Positions 57,151-64,000 of a DNA stretch of 64,000 bases are shown here, piece after piece. This DNA comes from Diospyros lotus. Its lineage: Eukaryota; Streptophyta; Magnoliopsida; Ericales; Ebenaceae. Location of the stretch: contig NC_068338.1 in NCBI RefSeq assembly GCF_014633365.1, positions 10,054,616 to 10,118,615 of the forward strand, written 5' to 3'. The position numbers and the translations under genes are program-made. Under the pieces are notes generated by a model, which searched no databases, had not been told where the DNA came from, and saw nothing but the letters and a program-made list of their open reading frames with translations. The first letter of the stretch is position 1; the number at the start of each line of letters is the position of its first letter.

Positions 57151-58290
57151 ACGCCTTGTATCAAACAGGCGCATAGGACCTCAAGCTAGACTCAATCCTC
57201 CTTTAAGTCATGTTGGGGACCTAGACCGACATGGTTAGTCTGCCCACGTGGACCTTGAGCACAGCCCTGCCATTGCTCTAAGCGCCTCGAGCCTGCCTTG
57301 ACCCTATCGAGCCATGACTTGTATCAGACAGGTGCACAGGACCTCGAGCCAGACACGATCCTCCTTTAAGTCGTGCTTGGGACCTAGACCGACATGGTCA
57401 GTCCGACCCTCGCAGACCTTTAGCATAACCCCACTATTGCTCTAGGTGCCTTAAGCTTGCCTTGACCCTATTGAGCCACGCCTTATATCAAACAGGCGCA
57501 CATAACCTCAAGCCAGACTCGGTCCTCCTTTGAGTCGTGCTCTGGACCCAAATCGACATGGTCAATTTTCCCTGCGCTGACCTCGGGCACATCCCCGCCA
57601 TTGCTCTAAGTGCCTCGAGCTTGTCTCGACCTTATCGAGCCACGCCTTATATCAGATAAGCGCACAGGACCTCAAGCCAGACTTGATCCTCCTTTAAGCC
57701 ATGCTCAGAACCCAAACCGACATGGACATTCCGCCCTGTGCAGACCTCGGGCACAACCCCGCCATTGCTCTAGGTGCCTCGAGCCTACCTCAGCCTTATG
57801 GAGCCACGCCTTGTATCAGACAGGCACATAAGACCTCGAGCAAGACTCGGTCGTCCTTTAAGTTGTGCTTTGGACCCAGATTGACATGCTCAGTCCTCCC
57901 ACCTTGGGCACATCCCCACTATTACTCTAGGCGCCTCGAGCCTGCCTCGGCCCTATCGTGCCATGCCTTGTATCAGACAGGCGCATAAGACCTCAAGCAA
58001 GACTCAATCCTCATTTAAGCCATGATCGGGACCCAGACCGATATGGTCATTCTGCCCCACGCAGACCTCAGGCATCCTCGCCATTGCTCTAGGAGCCTCG
58101 AGCCTGCCTCAGCCTTATCGAGCCACGCCTTGTATCAGACAGGCGCACAGGACCTCGCGCCAACCTAAAGTCGTGCCTTGTAGCAAATGGGCACGCCGAA
58201 CCTCGAATCTCCCTCAGTCTTATCCCAAAGTCGTGCCTTGTAACAAACAGGCAAGCCGGACCTCGAGCCTATCTTGATCCGATCCCAAAA
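57151..58290 (+). repeat. Tandem repeat array, period about 160 bp, about seven units
   Basis: Units begin with ACGCCTTGTATCAGACAGGC-like sequence at 57151, 57314, 57478, 57642, 57806, 57963 and 58125 (spacing 157-164 bp). Two shortened starts follow near 58172 and 58232. Units contain a conserved GCACAGGACCTCGAGCC segment and a CATTGCTCTAGGYGCCTCGAGCC-like segment. Pairwise divergence is moderate. It lies in the 3' part of a Tat remnant; Tat and Ogre elements often carry such arrays. Confidence 0.93.
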
Positions 58291-59335
58291 CCAAACAATT
58301 CCAAAGCACCTTATATGCAGACACAACCAGAGATGGTTGCTTAGCTGTCACCAAAAAGAGCATGCAAGACACAACAGAAAATAAGGTACCTAGAAGACAC
58401 CTACATTTCATTATGAAATTTACATTTGATTACAAGCTTCATATCTATAGTAATTTTATGTTGCACTTGCCTATCATGCTACAACCGCTACATGCACAAA
58501 CCCCTAAAAACACAAGGGCACGCTCCTCCCCACAGGCCACTTAGGAAAGGCTGAAACTCTTTTGTATCGCTTGACATCCTATTCCCAAAGGGGTCAGATT
58601 CCGCCAGCGCAGCAGCCACTCCTGAAGAAAATCCAAGAAGACCTAGCTCCTAGGTGATGTCGAGATTTCCCACTTTCAACCTTGGAGCTATCAAATGACC
58701 CCCCACCTCAAGCCTAATGATGTTAACATCAAAGATCCAAGCACTCGGACGCGGGAGCACGATTCTTCCGTTGGAGGAGAACTCCAGGAAAGCCACATCA
58801 CCCATTCTAGACACGACATGTCTCACCCATCCTAGTACTGCTCTCGCCCAAACGCGCTGGACCTTAGACCTCTCAACCCTTGGTGCGCCATCCGTGAAGT
58901 CGCCAGTAGAAACACCGCCCCCCAAGAAAAAAAAATCCCCACAGCAAGCCATCGACCCCATTTCCCTAGTCTCCCAAAACCAGAACGTAGACAGCATGGG
59001 AAGAAACCAAGGGCTTTCCTCCCTTTTTATAAACGCAATCACTCGACAGTCAGAAGATCCTCACCATCTCCCAAAAATTAAATACGGTCAATTCCCAAAA
59101 AAATCGTGCCATCAATATAGTCAAACCGCTGCCTCAAAAACCGAAGGGCCACTCCCACCATGGCTAATAAACTCCTTCCACGTGTTGATTGAACGTGCTA
59201 TGTAATGGTATGTCGTACTTAGTTTAAGTCTATTGATCTTGTTAGCTAAATATGCAAGACTAGGATTTTGGGATTTTGTGAGCATGTGAAGATTGTTCTT
59301 TGAAATGCTGTGAAAAGCAATGTAGGTGTAGCAGC
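58291..59335. other. Unassigned region in Tat remnant
   Basis: Overlapping open frames of 162 codons (plus, 58717-59205) and 130 codons (minus, 58650-59042) cover part of it. Neither shows a domain I recognise. An A-rich stretch and a CCCC run sit at about 58915-58940. It may contain the Tat 3' LTR, but I could not find its ends. Confidence 0.4.
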
Positions 59336-59925
59336 TCAGGGATGATCCTTGATGATGCCTAGGTCGCCCAGTGGTAATCAGATGCATATGACCCTGGGCC
59401 AAAATGGGATCCCCAGATGGTCTGACGCCTATGCTTGCAGACTCATGCGAATCCCTCAATCGAGTCCAGTGCTATGCTCTTGTGCTATACCCGACTCCTT
59501 GGTTGATCTGACGCTTAGGTCTCCAGGCAAACTCAAATGCTCGAAAGGAATCCCTAGCAGAATCTCCAGTCGAACCTAGGTCCCCTAAGGCAGACTGACT
59601 CTTAAAAGGGATAGGGACGATGAAGCTGCTATATGGTAATTCGAATGATGCCTTCACCTCGCGAGGCTTAAGTTACCCAGTTACGATCTGACGCCTATGA
59701 CCCCAAATTGAGTTGGGATCACCGGGAGCTTCGATGCCTATACCCGTAGACTCACCTGGATCCCTCAATTGAGTCTGGTGCTATACTCCTACGGTAGACC
59801 CGACTCCCTAGTCTCCAGGTAAACTCGGACGCCCAAAAGGAATCCCGAGCCAGACCGCTGCCCAAACCCAAATCCCTTGAGGCAGATTAATCCTCAAAAT
59901 GTTAGACAGGAAGGAGAAAGAAATT
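59336..59925 (+). repeat. Diverged tandem duplication, period about 310 bp
   Basis: Two copies (about 59336-59645 and 59650-59925) share TCTGACGCCTATG, GACTCA...GATCCCTCAAT-GAGTC, CCCGACTCC and AGGCAAACTC...GGAATCCC segments in the same order. They are diverged by roughly a fifth or more. Origin unknown; it may be Tat 3' sequence. Confidence 0.7.
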
Positions 59926-59934
59926 GTAACGCCC

Positions 59935-61676
59935 CACTTTTCCAAATACACAATGATGTAAAATATAAGCCAACATCACCCTGGGCATTATGGAAACCCT
60001 TGCCAACGAAAGCATTTGGATGGAACCTGTAAGCTTAACCAAAGCTAAATAAAGGGGTTTCTACTAGATTTCCTTTACAGGAACAGGAAATGCTCACGAT
60101 ATCCAATACTCTAAAAATGACTCAACACATAAACCGTAGGAACAGCTATAGGACACCCACATACGCACACCTCTTACAATTTTGAGTACCCTAGCTGCTA
60201 TTACAATACATCATTGTGGTACAATTACATGGGTATGTAATAACTCGAAAAAAACCCCAAAGCTAGCCAAGCATCATCTCCTTACTCACGCTCGAACTAA
60301 AACCTGAAACACCTGGCACTTCCAACATACCTGGAACATTGAACGTTCCAGGGGCATCAACCCAAGTTAGATATTACATCTAGGTGAGTGAATCAAACAA
60401 TGAAGTACATGCATGCAGATGCAATAATGCCATTATGAAATCCGCCCCTGTGGTAGCAATGCCAAGGTGTTGCAATCACCTCCACGGTCATCATTGTTAC
60501 TCCTTAGCTCACTGTAAGAGCACGAGCTCACCCAGATATCCCAACAACTAGCCACAGTCACCACAATGAACATGATATAGGACAAAGCAAAAGGAATATG
60601 CATAACCAAGGGAAAATGACATGTAAGCCACAAAGGCATGATATGTAAGCCAACACCCACGCCCAATGAAGCCAAAATGATCGGGATGTAGCAAAAGTAT
60701 GCAAGAAATATTCACCTTGCTAGTTTGGAAGCATTAAGTTACTGTTCACAGGGTTCGGGAATGCTTTTCTGCAAAAATAACATACTTTCATAACTTAAAC
60801 CTAAAATATTTTTACATAGGGTCCTACGGATAAATTTAAGGACCAAGACAAGAAAATTTGGGGCTAGAAAGGCCCCTCATGCGCACTCAAAGTCTGGGGG
60901 AAGGACCCCCATGCGCTGCACTCGCAGCAGTCAAGTGGCGCATGAGTTGCACGCGCCGCCCCTCCCGTTTTGACCTCTTGTGGTTTTTGGCCCGTTCTCC
61001 CTCGTCCGGACTCCGATTTGACCTCCGTTTGAACCCACACGACCCTTATTCAATTATTTACTGAACTACGAAAAGAAATTAGAATTACCTTGTTGTTTTG
61101 ATGTTATTTCACTCCTTTTACGGTAGCGATCCAAATTTTCTGGCGAAGCATTTCTCTACCTCCTTCTTCGGCAAAGTTTCTCCTCTCAGCTCACCTCATT
61201 TTTTCCTCTTGATTAATGGTGAGATTGTCCCTTCTAAGGGCTTAGTATTTATAGGCATATATGGCCAATCCGAGTATGCCATGTGTCACTTTCCATGTGT
61301 CACTTGGATAAGGTTGTAATCATTACTTTCGTAGGATCATGCCACGTGTCCCTAGAGATTTGTGTCATTTCACCTCCTTGCGACATGTGTCCATTGAAAC
61401 ATGTGCCACCACATGTTAATTAGGTTTTTTAAGATTCCTCATCATTGCTCATGATTATGTTCCCTAACTATTAGTTAGCTTATTTGGTTTCCTTAACCAA
61501 TTAGTTACAAGATATTTTAAACTTCTTACAAATAACTCCTTAGCCTAAAACTTCTTTGCACTTATATCACTTGAGCCCTAAAACTCCTTAAACCTCTCCA
61601 AAATACCTTAAGATGATGCCCCATCGTAGTAGTTTCCATGATCTTTCAAAAAATCCTTCATTTGTTCCTCGGCTAT
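59935..61676 (-). repeat. Tekay-like LTR, inverted, left end at 59935, cut by Athila copy 2
   Basis: On the plus strand it starts TGTAACGCCCC, the reverse complement of a ...GGGGCGTTACA terminus. A GAGC-TCGT-GCTC hairpin lies near 60519-60530 and GC-richer sequence near 60870-60980. At 61676 the second Athila begins, with GCTAT (61672-61676) as the likely TSD. The other LTR end would be right of the Athila, outside the window. No coding sequence is seen. Confidence 0.72.
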
Positions 61677-63008
61677 TGATCGGGGCTGTTGAACACCAAT
61701 AGATTAGTTGAATAAGAATTTTGATTTGCAGCAAGGGTGCAACCCAAAGTCGTCTCCCAATGAACCTCAAGCGTATCTGTCAAAACAAGGCTAAACGGGG
61801 GGGGAAGTTTTTGATAAAAAATAGAAAACTAAACAAGCAAGAACACGAGAAATCGAGATGCAATCAATTGCAAACCAACCTTCTATCCCAGTTTTCATCG
61901 CCTTCTCAATAAACAATTTGTTTAGTTTTAATCCTCAAATCAGAAATCACAAAAATCCTTTAACAACCGTCAAAGATTGGAAAGAAAACCGATAAAAAGA
62001 TTTTAGAAACCTCTTAGTTCAATCTATCAGTTTTGATTCCCCTTATTGCACAGATTCGAGACTGATTGTTCTTGCTTCTAGTTAAAGCCTCAACCGAGCA
62101 CAAAAACCTTGGATTCTCAAACAAAGACAATGCATGCATTCATCCAACCGGCATCAACACATACACAGATTTAAGAGAGAACAGAAACAAGAGAACAATA
62201 AAGTTAAAACTAAAAACTAGATTTCCATTAAAACCAAAGACTCAAACCGGGAACAAGGATGGTATTGCAACTGATTACAGAATCCTTAACCCTCCATCTT
62301 GACAAGAACAATGGGGAGAAGGAAAGCTGGCTACTTTTCACGCCCTTCGAAAAAATTCTCACAAAATCGGCCACTTAAGGTGCTTAAGTAGAGCTTAAGG
62401 ATGAAACCCTAGGTTACTTCCACTTCACAGCCGATTTCGGATAGGTTAACGGGGGGACTGGGCTTCGGCCTCTTCATAATAATTGTATATCAGGAAGATT
62501 ATATGAATTTGGGCTTTTGAATCACTTGATTTGGATATCGGACGCCCAAGATATGGCCTTTTAAAGAATCAGCATCTGTGCAGCTTTCCTAATTTGACCC
62601 AACTTCCTAGCCCCGACTTTGAAGTGCTGTTTGAAGGCCCAAACGGACTCGGATTTGGACAAACCATACCATTACAGAAAGCCCTAGAAGTCCTCTACAA
62701 TATCTCTGAAGACATAATCTTCATTCTGGAACTTTATCTTGGCCAAAATACTGAAGGAAGTGCAGGAGGTTAAATCTGCTAAAATTGCCCTTACTTCTCT
62801 TTCTCCAATTTCCAAGATATCTCATTGCCATCAAGACGTTTCATGCCCCATATCATGCTCCCATAGCCCTAAAACTGGAAAAATAAAGTAAAATAGTGTG
62901 AAGCCCAATTCCTATAAAATAAAACCAAGATGAATAAAAAGGACACAACTAATGTGCAAAAAAGACTAAATTTGAGGGCTAAATAATATGAGAATATGTG
63001 TTCTATCA
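61677..63008 (-). repeat. Athila copy 2, 3' LTR (1332 bp)
   Basis: It starts TGATCGGGGCTG and ends TTCTATCA, near identical to both LTRs of copy 1. It agrees with the 5' LTR of copy 1 at some positions and the 3' LTR at others, so the three LTRs come from a closely related recent group. Confidence 0.95.
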
Positions 63009-64000
63009 ATTTCCCCCACACTTGGACTTTTGCACTCCTGGGCAAAACACTAAACACTAACATTCACTCTTTCGAACAAAAAGGATGCAAAGAATGCAAA
63101 ATGAGAGGCATGGCAAGTTTTATAGGAATTCAACACTTCAAAGATCATCTTTCTTACACTTCCCAAACAAACAAGTAGCATGGCAATTATACTTGGCAAG
63201 GCGAGTCAAAATAAGCAGACCCTCATAGAATAAGAACATGCTTTCAAGTTCCTCAAATGCTATGCCCAACTCCACTCAATCATAATTCCACTACCAGATA
63301 TGCTCATCTTCTAAATCTCCACTCTTAGTGCTTTATGCATGCAAATCAAAAGGACTTTTATTCAAGGCTCAAACATGGTAAGGTGAAAGGGATAGGAAGA
63401 TAACAATGAAAAGTAAAGTAAACCTTAGGAAGAAAACACTCAAGACAACCCAAGATCAATGAAGAACTATTAAGCAAGCAAAAAATAGACACAATTTTTT
63501 TTTTTTTTTGAAAGGTGGGTGCGTTTTACGCTCCATCCCAACCTTTGTGAGTGCGTTTTACGCTCCATCTCACCTTGGCGAGTGTGTTTTATGCTCCATC
63601 TCACCTTGGCCTTTGGCCTTTCTATCTATTTTTCTTTTTGATTCCAAAGGACTTGCTTAATATGTTGCCATAATCAAGGGATGCAATGAATGTTCTTCAA
63701 CCTAAAGAAGGGAAAAGATCACTTTTTTTTTTTTTTTTTTTTTTAGTATGACGAGTAAAATGAAAGAATGCCTTAATCATCTTTTCACATGCATGAGCAT
63801 TGATAGCTTCAATAAAGATTCAAAACAAGCTCTGGAGTGATACCCATAATTAGTGGATGTAGGCATAGCATAAGAAAGGACAAGAACATGCACAAATATC
63901 CCCACAAAGGCTACCTCAATCAACTCACCAACCCAAACTCATTTCCAATTTACTTGAAAGCCCAAAAAGATAAGATCAACTTTCTAATCATGCTAAATTC
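63009..64000 (-). other. Athila copy 2 PPT and 3' spacer
   Basis: PPT at 63009-63023, then a spacer like 3219-4190. The ~30-bp GTGCGTTTTACGCTCCATC unit is present three times here (about 63522-63610) against two in copy 1, and poly-T tracts differ in length. No coding sequence. Confidence 0.9.

Larger units (their letters stand above)
61677..64000 (-). mobile_element. Athila element copy 2, 3' part (runs off the window)
   Basis: 3' LTR, PPT and about 1 kb of 3' spacer in minus orientation, matching copy 1 at 1871-4190 closely. The gag-pol and 5' LTR should lie to the right of position 64000. It is in the same orientation as copy 1, about 50-60 kb away. Confidence 0.94.

Noticed and set aside
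57151..58290. CRISPR-like array
   Set aside because: The units are ~160 bp and similar throughout, without short repeats separated by unique spacers; the context is a plant retrotransposon.
58650..59205. A host gene from overlapping 130- and 162-codon frames
   Set aside because: No recognisable domain, low-complexity stretches, no related frame nearby; kept as unassigned.

Overview
This window is plant nuclear DNA, almost certainly intergenic heterochromatin of an angiosperm (probably a eudicot; I cannot name the species). I found no host protein gene, rRNA gene, tRNA gene or CRISPR array. Nearly everything is LTR retrotransposon: Ty3/gypsy Athila, Tekay-like chromovirus and Tat lineages, Ty1/copia SIRE-like and other copia LTRs, and one Cassandra-type LTR carrying 5S rRNA-like sequence. 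Element boundaries were set by TG...CA LTR ends, 5-bp target-site duplications (TSDs), primer-binding sites (PBS) and polypurine tracts (PPT), all read by eye.

Layout. (1) 1-12787: a chromovirus-like LTR ('family X', copy 1) split by a complete minus-strand Athila element at 1871-12223 (TSD AGGAT). Its gag-pol is nearly continuous, broken by a few stops and one frameshift. (2) 12937-38090: an old Tekay-like element ('Z'): 5' LTR, PBS, gag, protease and part of RT. Its LTR holds a solo LTR of 'family Y' (14021-16782, TSD TTAGG). Its protease is split by a complete non-coding Y element (19552-37058, TSD GAGGG). The Y 5' LTR carries an X solo LTR (20252-24311, TSD TAGAG), which itself carries a copia solo LTR (20492-21926, TSD ATTTT). 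The Y interior carries an inverted X relative (~30771-34082) holding another copia solo LTR (32082-33590, TSD GATTG).

(3) 38091-49921: a SIRE-like copia element ('W') fused to the truncated Z. It has gag, protease, integrase, RT/RNase H and an extra 3' ORF. Its RNase H is split by a 'family V' solo LTR (43670-46122, TSD ATAAG). (4) 49922-54014: part of an inverted Tekay-like LTR, split by an inverted V solo LTR (51200-53905, TSD GGCAT). (5) ~54015-59934: a decayed Tat-lineage remnant with PBS, gag and protease but no visible pol, a ~160-bp tandem array, a second diverged duplication, and a solo Cassandra-like LTR (54488-54712, TSD CCTAT). (6) 59935-61676: another inverted LTR, cut by a second minus-strand Athila whose 3' LTR and 3' interior run off the right edge (61677-64000).

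The genes do not form a cellular pathway. Each gag-pol once served its own element, and every one seen here carries inactivating lesions. The informative content is the insertion chronology (up to four levels deep), the excess of solo LTRs, and several regular sequence patterns inside the LTRs: a hairpin kept by base-pair covariation, 33-bp higher-order repeats, dense GTCGACTAT and ATCCGGAT motifs, and GC-rich CpG blocks. I did not find a convincing new cellular system.
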